From the NCBI GenBank assembly GCA_947259275.1, contig CAMYMH010000023.1, positions 1 through 64,000 of the forward strand: 64,000 nt of DNA. Direction: 5' to 3'. The DNA is from an uncultured Acidimicrobiaceae bacterium (GTDB taxonomy: Bacteria; Actinomycetota; Acidimicrobiia; Spongiisociales; SHLN01). The notes under the pieces were generated by a model. That model was given only the letters and a program-made list of their open reading frames with translations, was not told the origin of the DNA and made no database searches. Each line of letters begins with the position of its first letter. Within the stretch, counting starts at the first letter, position 1. This document shows, in pieces, positions 25,912-34,631 of the stretch. The translations under genes and the position numbers were made by a program.

Positions 25912-25999
25912 TCCGCTTCCTGCTGTTCGCAGCATTGAGCTTCGAGTCCACGTCATGCCGGGCTTGCCACGCGAGTGAGAGCCTTCAATCCTTCGGGTT

Positions 26000-26043
26000 G
26001 GGGTGGGCAACCCGCAGGGGTGCCCGGCGCGTTCCCGTGCTCT
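26000..26043 (+). repeat. 45-base dispersed repeat, copy 2
   Basis: GGGGTGGGCAACCCGCAGGG continues to GCGCGTTCCCGTGCTCT, matching the minus strand at 19769-19813. It lies in the 213-base spacer between the HIT gene and the RND exporter gene; no gene is seen in that spacer. Confidence 0.6.
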
Positions 26044-26124
26044 AGTCGACGGATGAGCCAGGGCTGATCGCGCAAGCCCCTAAACTTCCTCCTTCGCTCC
26101 GATCGTCTCGAAGGGTCTGTTGCT

Positions 26125-28722
26125 GTGAAGGGTTTCGTCAATCTGCTCGCCACGCTGGTGCGTCGGTCGCCGTGGGGCGTCCTGGCCGGCGCGATTGCCG
26201 TCACCCTCGGGTTCGGCTTCTTCCTGCCGCAGCAGGAAATGGCAAGCGGCAACGAGGGGTTCTCGCCGGATTCAGCTGAGTTCAAGGCGCTCGACATCAT
26301 CGACCAGCACTTTGCCGACAACTCTGAAGAACCGGTCCAAATTGTCATTACCGCTCGTGACGGAGATGTGCTCACTGCCGACGGGCTGCGTGACTACGTG
26401 GCAGTCCAGGACGCCATCAAGGCGAGTGAGGCCTCCGACCTCCTCAAGGACCGGCCGGGCGGCGACATCGTCGGGTACTTCGACCCCGTCGTGGAGGGCC
26501 TGCAGCAGCGAGCGCAAGCCGACGGTGTGCCGTTCGACGCACTCCTGGCCGGCATTACCGACGGCGAAGTCAAGCAGGCGTTCCGGGACGCGCTCGCCGA
26601 GGTCCCCCCCGAACTGGCCGACCTCTTCTCGGGGCTGCTGGCGGAAGGCTCCGATCTGACGGCGCCGATCGCCGACACCGGCCTGATGGTGGCCTTCCTC
26701 AACGTGGCCGACCTCGACGATCCCGACCAGACGATTCTGCAGGACAAGGAAGTCGACATGGCCGACGCGGTGGCGGCGGTGCCAACCACTGCGACCGACG
26801 GCGCCGCCTTCAGCTTCGCCCTCTTGTTTGCCAACGCCGACGAGTTCGCGGCCGAGATCGGACGCCTGTTCGCAACCGCGTTTCTCATCATCGTGCTCAT
26901 CTTGTTGTTTGTGTATTGGGTGACTCCCCGGGCCCGGATGTCGCGCTGGATGTCGATGCGGCGATCGCTCGCCGACATGGCAATCACCATGCTCGTCATC
27001 ATCCTGTCGATCACGTGGATGAATGGCATCGGCGTGCTGCTGGGACCCAAGTACCTCGGCTTGATAGGCAATTTCAGCGAGATCCTCCAGATCATCCCGA
27101 TTCTCCTGATTGGGCTGGGGGTGGACTATGCGATTCACATGACCAGCCGGTACCGCGAGGAGCTCGGCGAGGGCCAGGCGGTTGCCGTCGCCGCCGGCCG
27201 CGCCGCCCGCACCGTCGGGATCGCGCTCGTGTTGGCGACAGTCACTACCTCGGTCGGTTTCCTCACCAACGTCGTCAACCCGATTACTGCCATCGCCGAC
27301 TTCGGCATCCTGGCCGCGGTCGGTATCACCTCCGCCTTCATCTTGATGCTCACGGTGGTGCCTTCGCTGCGAGTGATCCTCGACCGGCGGGCGGAAGCCG
27401 GCGGGGCCCTGGCCGTCGAGGCGTTTGGTCACCAGGGTGAGCGCCTGCTTCCCAAACTCATGGGCCGTACCTCGGTCCTGGCTGAGAGGATTCCCGTGGT
27501 CACCCTCAGCATCGCGCTGCTGTTCGGCGTCGGCGGGGTCTTCGGGTACACGCAGCTCAATACCGAATTCAGCTTCACCGATTTCCTGCCCGAGGATGCG
27601 CCTGCCCTCGAGACCTTCAACACCATCACCGACAAGTTCGGCGGCGGCTTCGGCGAAGAGACCGAGGTCATCATCGAAGGCGAGGTCGCCAGTCCGGCGG
27701 TCCACAATGCGCTGGTTGCCGCCTGGGCCAATCTGGCCACCACCCCCAGCGTCGTTCAATTCGGAGATCGGGCGGCGGCCGAATCTCCGGCGTCGGTGAT
27801 CGGCCAGCTGGTAACGCCACCCGAAGCGGGTGGCGACCCTGAGGTCTATGACGCGGCGTTTGCGCAATCTGCCTTTGCCGCCGGCCTCCAGCCAGATCTG
27901 ACCGTTGCTCCGGGCGCCGACGTCGACGGGCTGTACCGGTCCGCCTTGGCCGCGGCCGGTGACCCGATGCGGCGGGTAGTGGCCGAGGTCGACGGATCGT
28001 TCCGGTTCCTCGACGTCGGGGTGTCGACCCAGGCCGGTGAAAGCGGCGCCCTCACGCTCAAGGATGACCTGCAGGCCGCCTTCGCGCCACTGCGGGAAGC
28101 CGGCGTCAGCACCGTGGCGACCAACCAGAACATCGTCAGCCAGGGCGTCGCCGAGGCGCTGCGCGATTCACAACTGTCCTCGCTCCTGCTGACGGTGGCG
28201 GTGGCTGGGCTCATCCTCATGGTCAACTTCTGGTTCGAGTCGCGCCGACCCGGCCTCGGGCTCATCACCATCCTGCCGGTGGCGTTGATCGTGGTGCTCG
28301 TGTTCGGGATCATGGCGGCCCGCGGCATCCCCTTCAACCCGGTGACGGCGATGATCGCCAACCTCGCCATCGGGATCGGCGTGCCCTACACCATCCATAT
28401 CACCCACCGGTATCAGGAGGATCGCCTGCGCTTCGCAACCCCCGAAGAGGCCATCAGGTCTACCACCACCCATACCGGTGGCGCCCTGGCCGGCTCGGCC
28501 TTCACCACCGCGGCCGGGTTTGGAGTTCTGATCACTTCGACCCTCAAGCCGTTCCAACAGTTCGGCGAGGTGACGTTCTGGTCGATTGTGATGGCCATGG
28601 TGGGGGCCGTGTTCGTCCTGCCGTCGATGCTGGTGCTGTGGGACCGCTGGCATCGCAGTCGAGGCCACGCCGCCGTGGATGAGGACGTCATCCATGCGGC
28701 CCTTCAAGACGCCCAGGCTTAG
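26125..28722 (+). CDS. RND superfamily (MMPL-type) membrane transporter
   Basis: 865 residues from GTG. An N-terminal helix, a large extracytoplasmic loop, a block of about five helices (FLIIVLILLFVYWV, MAITMLVIILSITWM, IIPILLIGLGVDYAIHMTSR), then a second helix (VVTLSIALLFGVGGVFGY), loop and helix block (LLTVAVAGLILMVNFWF, LIVVLVFGIMAA). GLGVDYAIHM and GIGVPYTIHI are the paired helix-4-type motifs, the first keeping the Asp used for proton coupling. Such proteins export lipids or hydrophobic compounds. It probably forms an operon with the next membrane gene and sits between HIT and pgsA of the conserved cluster. Confidence 0.88.
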   Translation: MKGFVNLLATLVRRSPWGVLAGAIAVTLGFGFFLPQQEMASGNEGFSPDSAEFKALDIIDQHFADNSEEPVQIVITARDGDVLTADGLRDYVAVQDAIKASEASDLLKDRPGGDIVGYFDPVVEGLQQRAQADGVPFDALLAGITDGEVKQAFRDALAEVPPELADLFSGLLAEGSDLTAPIADTGLMVAFLNVADLDDPDQTILQDKEVDMADAVAAVPTTATDGAAFSFALLFANADEFAAEIGRLFATAFLIIVLILLFVYWVTPRARMSRWMSMRRSLADMAITMLVIILSITWMNGIGVLLGPKYLGLIGNFSEILQIIPILLIGLGVDYAIHMTSRYREELGEGQAVAVAAGRAARTVGIALVLATVTTSVGFLTNVVNPITAIADFGILAAVGITSAFILMLTVVPSLRVILDRRAEAGGALAVEAFGHQGERLLPKLMGRTSVLAERIPVVTLSIALLFGVGGVFGYTQLNTEFSFTDFLPEDAPALETFNTITDKFGGGFGEETEVIIEGEVASPAVHNALVAAWANLATTPSVVQFGDRAAAESPASVIGQLVTPPEAGGDPEVYDAAFAQSAFAAGLQPDLTVAPGADVDGLYRSALAAAGDPMRRVVAEVDGSFRFLDVGVSTQAGESGALTLKDDLQAAFAPLREAGVSTVATNQNIVSQGVAEALRDSQLSSLLLTVAVAGLILMVNFWFESRRPGLGLITILPVALIVVLVFGIMAARGIPFNPVTAMIANLAIGIGVPYTIHITHRYQEDRLRFATPEEAIRSTTTHTGGALAGSAFTTAAGFGVLITSTLKPFQQFGEVTFWSIVMAMVGAVFVLPSMLVLWDRWHRSRGHAAVDEDVIHAALQDAQA

Positions 28723-29245
28723 CGGCACCGTGGAAGACGACCAGCCGAGATCGAGGAAGCTCCCAGGAACGCAGGGCATCGAGGTCCCCGACCAGGTGGC
28801 GGCCGCCGAAGGGCTCCCCGAGGATCTCGATTCCTCCGTCCTCGGCCCCTACACCGTCCCCAACCTCACCCGCCGCCGGCGAGCCGGCCTCTACTACTTA
28901 GGGGGTGCGATCCTGCTTGCGCTCGGGGTGGTCGCCGGCCTTCCGACCGGCATGTGGCTGATGGTGGCGGTGCTGTCCGCCATCGGCCTCTATCACTTGG
29001 CGGCGGCCTTCGACCTGAGGGTGGCCGACACCGAGGCGCTATCCATCGCCAACCAGCAGACCGACTTCCCGGTTGGGCATGCATCGGCCGCGGTCGGCTT
29101 CGAAGGGTGGCGGGCACGTCCGATCTGGAACGTCCTCGTTTTCTCTGCCGATGAGCCTCCCAGCCGACGCGGCCTGGTCCGGCTCGACGCGGTTTCCGGC
29201 GAGGTGATGGACGTCCTGGTAGAGGACAATCCAGAAGAGTTCTGA
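28694..29245 (+). CDS. two-helix membrane protein, function unknown
   Basis: 183 residues if started at ATG 28694, chosen because GAGGA lies nine bases upstream; ATG 28679 is possible too. It overlaps the RND gene end by 29 bases, so it is translationally linked. A cytoplasmic N-terminal 65 residues, two helices (YYLGGAILLALGVVAGL and WLMVAVLSAIGLYHLAAAF), then a soluble domain ending LVRLDAVSGEVMDVLVEDN. I recognise no family; the layout suggests an accessory to the exporter, which is inference. Confidence 0.7.
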   Translation: MRPFKTPRLSGTVEDDQPRSRKLPGTQGIEVPDQVAAAEGLPEDLDSSVLGPYTVPNLTRRRRAGLYYLGGAILLALGVVAGLPTGMWLMVAVLSAIGLYHLAAAFDLRVADTEALSIANQQTDFPVGHASAAVGFEGWRARPIWNVLVFSADEPPSRRGLVRLDAVSGEVMDVLVEDNPEEF

Positions 29246-29260
29246 GGCGGCGCCTCAGAA
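29240..29260 (+). terminator. near-perfect hairpin at the end of the small membrane gene
   Basis: TTCTGAGGCG-G-CGCCTCAGAA: ten-base perfect arms around one base, overlapping the TGA stop of the preceding gene. It lies between this gene and convergent gltA, so it could terminate the RND operon. Confidence 0.5.
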
Positions 29261-29264
29261 GCCC

Positions 29265-29358
29265 ACCGCACACCGCATACCGCCGACCGCCAACACCTTC
29301 CACTCCCGCCCGCGAGCCTCACGCCATCCGCGGTAGGCGGTGGGCGGTCACCGGCGGG
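29265..29358 (+). repeat. paired period-7 repeats, C-rich then G-rich
   Basis: Left arm 29265-29292: ACCGCAC, ACCGCAT, ACCGCCG, ACCGCCA. Right arm 29331-29358: CGGTAGG, CGGTGGG, CGGTCAC, CGGCGGG. The arms are partly complementary and occupy the convergent spacer between the membrane gene and gltA, ending four bases before the gltA stop. Confidence 0.7.
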
Positions 29359-29362
29359 CTTG

Positions 29363-30661
29363 CTACCTCTCGTCGACGGCCGTGTACTCTCGCTCCTGGT
29401 AGCCGGCGTAGACCTGGCGAGGCCGGCCGATGCGGGTGTTGGGGTCCTCGATCATCTCTTTCCACTGTGCCATCCAGCCCGGCAAGCGGCCGATGGCAAA
29501 CAGCACGGTGAACATCCGGACCGGGAAGCCGAGCGACCGGAAGATCATGCCCGAGTAGAAGTCGACGTTCGGGTACAACTTGCGCTCCACGAAGTAATCG
29601 TCGGTCAGGGCGTGCTCTTCCAGCTTGAGGGCGATATTGAGCAGCGGGTCGTTGACTCCGAGGCGCTCGAGGACGTCGGCCGCGAAGTCCTTGAGGATCG
29701 TGGCCCGGGGATCGAAGTTCTTGTACACCCGGTGCCCGAATCCCATCAGCCGGAACGGGTCGTCCTTGTCCTTGGCCTTCGCCACATACTTGTCGACGTC
29801 GCCGCCGTCCTGATCGATCTGGGTGAGCATGGCGATGACGGCCGAGTTGGCTCCGCCGTGGAGGGGACCCCACAGGGCGTTCATCCCTCCGGCCACCGAA
29901 GCAAACAAGTTCGCCTCAGACGATCCCACCAGCCGCACCGTCGAGGTTGAGCAGTTCTGCTCGTGGTCGGCATGGAGGATGAGCAGGACATCGAGCGCCC
30001 GGGCGACCACCGGATCAATCTCATATGGCTCAACCGGTAGGCCAAACATCATGTACAGGAAGTTGGAGGAGTAGTCGAGGTCGTTGCGCGGGTACATGTA
30101 GGGCTGACCGATCGACTTCTTGTAGGCAAACGACGCCACGGTCGGCAGTTTGGCCATCAGCCGGACGGTGGATTCCTTGACCGACTCTTCATCCCGCGGG
30201 TCGTGGTATCGCTCGTAGAAGGTGGACATGGCGGCGGTGGCGGCCGACAGGATTCCCATCGGATGTGCCCCCCGTGGGAAGGCGTCGAACATCGCCTTCA
30301 TCTCTTCATTGAGCAGGGTGTGACCGCGCAGTTCGGCTTCGTACTCCTCCAGCTCGACCTTGGTCGGCAGCTCACCATTGATCAGGAGATAGGCGACCTC
30401 CGGGAACGTCGCCTTGGCGGCCAGGTCTTCGATCCGGTACCCGCGATAGCGCAGTTCTCCGGTCTCGCCATTCACGTAGGTGATGGAGCTGCGACAGGCT
30501 GCCGTGTTGGCGAAGCCGTAATCGAGCGTGATCTTCTTGTGGTCCCCGCGCAATCGGCTGATATCGACGCCGACGTCGCCTTCGGTGCCCGTGACGGTCG
30601 GAAAGGTGTAATCCTGGTCGTCATGAGTGACGGTCAGTTCACCGTCGGACGTTTTGAACAT
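29363..30661 (-). CDS. gltA: citrate synthase
   Basis: 432 residues with an excellent GAGGAGAAGG site before the ATG. N-terminal extension as in type II (hexameric-type) enzymes, then ITYVNGETGELRYRGYRIED, the oxaloacetate/CoA residues in HADHEQNCSTSTVR, GPLHGGAN, GFGHRVYKNFDPR (catalytic His), and DFYSGMI. It condenses acetyl-CoA and oxaloacetate, the entry to the TCA cycle. The gene sits inside the otherwise conserved thrS-HIT/pgsA cluster and points the other way, which suggests a local insertion. Divergent from pgsA by 82 bases. Confidence 0.95.
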   Translation of the reverse strand: MFKTSDGELTVTHDDQDYTFPTVTGTEGDVGVDISRLRGDHKKITLDYGFANTAACRSSITYVNGETGELRYRGYRIEDLAAKATFPEVAYLLINGELPTKVELEEYEAELRGHTLLNEEMKAMFDAFPRGAHPMGILSAATAAMSTFYERYHDPRDEESVKESTVRLMAKLPTVASFAYKKSIGQPYMYPRNDLDYSSNFLYMMFGLPVEPYEIDPVVARALDVLLILHADHEQNCSTSTVRLVGSSEANLFASVAGGMNALWGPLHGGANSAVIAMLTQIDQDGGDVDKYVAKAKDKDDPFRLMGFGHRVYKNFDPRATILKDFAADVLERLGVNDPLLNIALKLEEHALTDDYFVERKLYPNVDFYSGMIFRSLGFPVRMFTVLFAIGRLPGWMAQWKEMIEDPNTRIGRPRQVYAGYQEREYTAVDER

Positions 30662-30743
30662 GCCTTCTCCTCGCGTTGCGGAACCGACAAGACGTTTGGT
30701 CTTCTGTCCGCAATACTAACGACGGCAAAACCGCTCCCCCGAG

Positions 30744-31337
30744 GTGCACGTGATCGATCAGCGAGGCCGTAATTGGCTCACCAAACACATCGTCAGCCCG
30801 ATCGGGAGGGTGCTGGTGCGCCTGCGCATCACCGCTTCGATGATCACCGCGCTCGGGCTGATCGTGACCGTCATCGGGGCCTTGATCCTGGCCAACGGAC
30901 ACCCGGTGGCGGCCGCCTTCTTCATCGGACTCGGCGGCGGTATCGACGGGGTCGACGGAACCGTGGCCCGGCTGACCGGGACCGTTTCCCGGCGGGGGGC
31001 ATTCCTCGACACGATGTCGGACCGGGTGGGAGAACTGGCGATGTTCGCCGGGCTGGCATGGTACGTGTCCGACGACTCATTGCTGGTGCTGCTCACAATC
31101 GTTTCGCTCGGAAACTCGATGTTGATTCCGTATGTGCGCTCCAAGGCCGAGGCCGAGGGCCTCGACGGCAAGGGGGGCATCATGGGACGCGCCGAGCGAA
31201 TCATCCTGTTCTGCGCCCTGATCGGCCCGGTCGGCTGGGATTGGTGGGGGCCCGAGGTGATGCTGTGGCCGATGGTGGTCCTCACCGGCGTAACCGTGCT
31301 GCAGCGCTATTGGAAGGCCTGGGTGGCGCTGCGGTGA
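30744..31337 (+). CDS. pgsA: CDP-alcohol phosphatidyltransferase, probable phosphatidylinositol phosphate synthase
   Basis: 197 residues from GTG (a second GTG lies two codons on). The full CDP-alcohol signature is present: D68-x2-D71-G-x2-A-R-x8-G85-x3-D89-x3-D93. About six membrane helices. In actinobacteria the pgsA followed by a PatA-type acyltransferase and PimA makes phosphatidylinositol phosphate from CDP-diacylglycerol and inositol phosphate, and the same order here supports that role over phosphatidylglycerophosphate synthesis. Overlaps the next gene by four bases (GTGA). Confidence 0.87.
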   Translation: MHVIDQRGRNWLTKHIVSPIGRVLVRLRITASMITALGLIVTVIGALILANGHPVAAAFFIGLGGGIDGVDGTVARLTGTVSRRGAFLDTMSDRVGELAMFAGLAWYVSDDSLLVLLTIVSLGNSMLIPYVRSKAEAEGLDGKGGIMGRAERIILFCALIGPVGWDWWGPEVMLWPMVVLTGVTVLQRYWKAWVALR

Positions 31338-32203
31338 GCCGCCGCAGGTACCTGCTCGGGTACGTGCTATACCGGATCCTGTCCGGCCTGTTTGGGTTGC
31401 TGCCGGAACCGGTGATGCGCCGTACCGGCGAGGGCCTCGGCTGGCTGCTGTCGTTTGTGGCCGGTGACCGGCGACGCATGTCGGCTCGCCATCTGCGCCG
31501 GGTGGTCGGGGAGGGTGCCGACATAGATCGTCTGGTCCGCCGGGCCTTTGCGTCATACGGCCGGTATTGGGCCGAGACCTTCTGGGTCCGGCCCAGGCGT
31601 CTGGCGGCGATGGCCGAGCACACTTCCATCGAGGGGGATGATGTTGTGCGCGCCCATCGTGACGACGGAGGCCTGATCCTGGCACTGCCCCATCTCGGGA
31701 ATTGGGAGGCGGCGGGAATCGAGGCTGCCAGCCTCGGCCTCGAGCTGGTGGCCGCCGCCGAACTGCTCCCCAACCCGCTCATCAGCGAATGGTTCATCGC
31801 CCAGCGAGCCGTCTTCGGCATCGAAGTGGTGCTCGTCAAGGCTGGGGCTTCCAGCGAGTTGCTCAACCGCCTGCAAGCCGGCAAGACGCTGGCCCTGCCG
31901 TCGGACCGCGATCTCAAGGGGCGAGGCGTGACCGTCAAGTTCTTCGGTGAAGAGACCTCGCTCCCGGCCGGCCCGTTCGTGCTGGCCAAGCGGACCGGCG
32001 CCCCGGTGATGCCGGTGGCGACCTATTTCAAAGAGAGGCGGGGGCATCATTTCGTGGTGCGGCCGCCTTTGGACGCGGCCGGATCGGTCGAGGACATGGC
32101 ACAGGAGCTGGCGGAGCATTTCGAGGACTTCATCCGGGCCAACCCCACCCAATGGCACCTTCTCCAACCGTTATGGCCGTCCGACCGGGAGGAGAGGGGA
32201 TGA
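31334..32203 (+). CDS. LpxL/HtrB-family acyltransferase, PatA-like phosphatidylinositol mannoside acyltransferase
   Basis: 289 residues from the GTG in the GTGA overlap with pgsA. HLGNWE carries the HX4(D/E)-type catalytic residues, followed by LPNPLISEWF, KTLALPSDRDLKG and LAKRTGAPVMPVATYFKE. One N-terminal membrane-associated helix. Between pgsA and a PimA-like mannosyltransferase, the expected job is acylating the mannose or inositol of PIMs on the cytoplasmic face. The substrate is inferred from context. Ends in a four-base ATGA overlap. Confidence 0.87.
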   Translation: MSRRRYLLGYVLYRILSGLFGLLPEPVMRRTGEGLGWLLSFVAGDRRRMSARHLRRVVGEGADIDRLVRRAFASYGRYWAETFWVRPRRLAAMAEHTSIEGDDVVRAHRDDGGLILALPHLGNWEAAGIEAASLGLELVAAAELLPNPLISEWFIAQRAVFGIEVVLVKAGASSELLNRLQAGKTLALPSDRDLKGRGVTVKFFGEETSLPAGPFVLAKRTGAPVMPVATYFKERRGHHFVVRPPLDAAGSVEDMAQELAEHFEDFIRANPTQWHLLQPLWPSDREERG

Positions 32204-33249
32204 GGATCGCGATGGTTGCTCCCTACGCCCTCGACCGTCCCGGTGGGGTCCAGGGTCAGGCCTGCTCTCTGGTTGAGTGGCTGCGAGCGGAGAACCACGA
32301 CGCCTGGCTGGTGGCGCCCGGCTCAACCGGCGGGCCCGAGGGGACCGTATACCTCGGCCGCGCGATGATGGTCCGCACCAACCGTTCGGTGGCACCGATC
32401 CGATTGTCGCCCGGCACGGCTAGGGCGGTTGCCGATGCCGTGGCCGGCGCCGATGTGGTGCACATCCACGAGCCTTTCGTTCCCGCGGTGTCGCTGGGTG
32501 CGTTGCGGGTCCCCGGCATCCCCAAGGTGGGCACCTTTCATGCCGATCCCGGCCGAGGGGTGCGTTTGCTCTACCGTTCGGCCCGGCGGCCGTGGCAGAA
32601 GCTGGCCGGGAATCTGGCGGTGGCGGTGGCGGTGAGTGCGGTGGCGGCGGCGGCGATTGAGCCGATCGTGGGGAAGGCGCGTGTCATCCCCAACAGCATC
32701 GACACGACCGACTATCAGCCTGCTACCCACAAAGACCCTGCCCGGGTGGCCTTCATCGGCCGGGACGAGCCTCGCAAGGGCCTCGCCCCGCTGCTGGAAG
32801 CCTTCGGTCAGGTGCGGAGCTCTCAGCCCGGCGCCGAGCTGGTGGTGATGGGTGCCACCCGGCCGGACCGGCCGGGGGTGCGCTTTCTCGGCCCGGTAGA
32901 CGATGAGGCCAAACAGGGCCAGCTGGCCACTGCCGGGGTGTTGGTTGCTCCCAACACCGGGGGGGAGAGCTTTGGGCTGGTTGTGCTCGAGGCGCTGGCG
33001 TCGGGCTGCGCCGTGATTGCCTCGTCGCTTCCGGCCTTTCAGTCGGTGGCGGGAGACGCCGCGATCTACACACCTCCCGGCGATGTCGCCGCCATCGTCC
33101 GGGCGCTCGAGACCATGCTGGGCGACGATGATGTCCGCCTCGAGTACCAGCGTCGAGCTCGCGCCCGGGCCGCGGCCTTTGATCGTGACCAGATGGTGGC
33201 CGACTACCTCAAGGTATATGCCCAGGCAGTCGAGAATAGGGGCGAGTAA
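32200..33249 (+). CDS. pimA: GT4 glycosyltransferase, PimA-like phosphatidylinositol mannosyltransferase
   Basis: 349 residues, ATG overlapping the acyltransferase stop with GGAGGAGAGGGG upstream. GT-B fold: MRIAMVAPYALDRPGGVQGQ, HIHEPFVP, GTFHADPG, VIPNSIDTTDY, GRDEPRKGLAPLLEAF, and the E-x7-E motif NTGGESFGLVVLEALASG. PimA transfers mannose from GDP-Man to the 2-OH of PI inositol. The symbol rests on motifs and on the pgsA-patA-pimA order. Confidence 0.87.
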   Translation: MRIAMVAPYALDRPGGVQGQACSLVEWLRAENHDAWLVAPGSTGGPEGTVYLGRAMMVRTNRSVAPIRLSPGTARAVADAVAGADVVHIHEPFVPAVSLGALRVPGIPKVGTFHADPGRGVRLLYRSARRPWQKLAGNLAVAVAVSAVAAAAIEPIVGKARVIPNSIDTTDYQPATHKDPARVAFIGRDEPRKGLAPLLEAFGQVRSSQPGAELVVMGATRPDRPGVRFLGPVDDEAKQGQLATAGVLVAPNTGGESFGLVVLEALASGCAVIASSLPAFQSVAGDAAIYTPPGDVAAIVRALETMLGDDDVRLEYQRRARARAAAFDRDQMVADYLKVYAQAVENRGE

Positions 33250-33256
33250 TCTCGCT

Positions 33257-33292
33257 CGACCTACTGTGAAAACCCGACCCACTGTGAAAATA
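33257..33292 (+). repeat. 18-bp tandem duplication containing two in-frame GTG starts
   Basis: 33257-33274 and 33275-33292 match at 15 of 18 bases (CGACCTACTGTGAAAA and CGACCCACTGTGAAAA). Each copy carries GTGAAA, so the DUF3048 gene has two in-frame start codons 18 bases apart. Confidence 0.75.
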
Positions 33293-34330
33293 CGTACCCT
33301 GTTCCTCATCCTCTGCCTGATAGCTGCCGCCTGCAGCGGTGCGGCCGCGGGGCCAGACCCGATCACGAGGCCCGAGCCAGCCTCCGTGCCTGACTCGTCG
33401 ACGACGACCACTCTCCCGGCAACCACCACCACATCGGTGCGGGCAACCACCACCACCGTTGATCCGGGTCCGCCTGCTCCTCTCACGGGTGTCAGGGGAT
33501 CCGTCTCCGACCAGCGCGTGTTGATCGCCAAGCTGTCCAACGCCCCCAAGGGTCGTCCCCAGGCGGGCATCAACGAGGCCGATGTGGTGATGGAAGTCCT
33601 GGTTGAGGGGGGTATCGGGCGCTGGTTGGCGGTGTTCCAGACCTCATATCCCGAGACGCTGGGACCCGTCCGCAGTCTGCGGGAAGTCGATCCCAAGCTG
33701 GCCGCTCCCTTCGACGCCCGGTTCCTCAGTAGCGGAGGCCAGTGGTCGATTCGCCGGGAGCTAGGCAAGGTAGCCGTCGATGAGGGCGACGGACGCATCC
33801 CCGGGTATCGCCGGGAGCTAGGCCGGGAATACGTCTACTCGCTGATGTACGACACCGAGAATCTCCCCGAACTCGATTGGGACGGCTCCGTCGAGCCCGT
33901 GCTCGAATTCGACATCAGCCCGCCGGCCGGGGGAGAAGCCGCCACCGAGATCGATGTGCGCATGTCGTCTCGCAACGATCTGTCGTGGGCCTTCGATCAT
34001 GGCCGCTACTTCCGCACCCAGGACGGCGAGGAGTCGGTCGACGCCGACGGCCTGCAGGTTTCGGCGGATTCCGTGGTCGTGGTCTCGGTCCGCACCATCA
34101 ACACCGGCCGGGTCGACGCGGCCGGGTCGCCGGTTCCCGACTACGAGGTGACGGGCACCGGTGCCGCCATCATCTTCCGGGATGGGCTGGCCTTCGAAGG
34201 CGAATGGACCCGTGAGACCGAAGACGACTTCTTCACCTTCAGTGATATCAATCGCAACGACATCACCCTCCCGCCGGGACGCACCTGGATCCACCTCACC
34301 CCGTTGAGCGGCACGGTTACTTGGAGCTGA
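33284..34330 (+). CDS. DUF3048 (YerB-like) lipoprotein
   Basis: 348 residues from the second GTG (33284); the first GTG at 33266 would add KTRPTV ahead of the signal. Signal peptide KIRTLFLILCLIAAAC with lipobox Cys17, a Thr/Pro-rich linker, then the DUF3048 domain: RVLIAKLSNAPKGRPQAGIN, EADVVMEVLVEGGIGRWLAV, GPVRSLREVDPKLAAPFDAR, and near the end GRTWIHLTPLSGTVTW. Such proteins are secreted and of uncertain function, possibly tied to the cell wall or DNA. It follows pimA by 34 bases. Confidence 0.85.
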   Translation: MKIRTLFLILCLIAAACSGAAAGPDPITRPEPASVPDSSTTTTLPATTTTSVRATTTTVDPGPPAPLTGVRGSVSDQRVLIAKLSNAPKGRPQAGINEADVVMEVLVEGGIGRWLAVFQTSYPETLGPVRSLREVDPKLAAPFDARFLSSGGQWSIRRELGKVAVDEGDGRIPGYRRELGREYVYSLMYDTENLPELDWDGSVEPVLEFDISPPAGGEAATEIDVRMSSRNDLSWAFDHGRYFRTQDGEESVDADGLQVSADSVVVVSVRTINTGRVDAAGSPVPDYEVTGTGAAIIFRDGLAFEGEWTRETEDDFFTFSDINRNDITLPPGRTWIHLTPLSGTVTWS

Positions 34331-34631
34331 AGGGTGAACTCCTCCCTTCGATTTCTCCGCCTCGTTCCCAGCACCTTTGCGTCAATGGCGAAGAAATACG
34401 AGTGCTGCCGCCGGACCTGAGCTGATCGACGGCCGGCGCCGCCGCCGCCAGGCCCAGCGAAACCACATTTCCGCGGAGAACCCCGACCCTGCTGGACACG
34501 GCCTTTGCCTACTGCTCACGGCTCATTGCTCGTCCAGGACCCGTTTCTGGCCGGAGGCTGGAGGCCGGGGGCCTGGGCCAAAGGCCCCTGTTCCTCCCGG
34601 TCCAGCCCCCAACCCCCGCTAAACTCCGCTT
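34331..34631. other. 301-base spacer upstream of pdxS
   Basis: No convincing gene or riboswitch. It holds two short period-7 tracts: 34511-34531 (ACTGCTC, ACGGCTC, ATTGCTC) and 34551-34578 (CCGGAGG, CTGGAGG, CCGGGGG, CCTGGGC), followed by GGCCTGGGCC-AAA-GGCCCC-like pairing. The pdxS promoter should lie here but no clear -35/-10 pair can be picked. Confidence 0.55.

Noticed and set aside
26272-27867. 531-residue open frame antisense to the RND exporter
   Set aside because: His/Arg/Asp-rich low-complexity translation that follows the GC pattern of the sense gene.
34331-34631. Possible riboswitch upstream of pdxS
   Set aside because: No conserved riboswitch core was recognisable; the spacer has only short heptads and GC-rich pairing.
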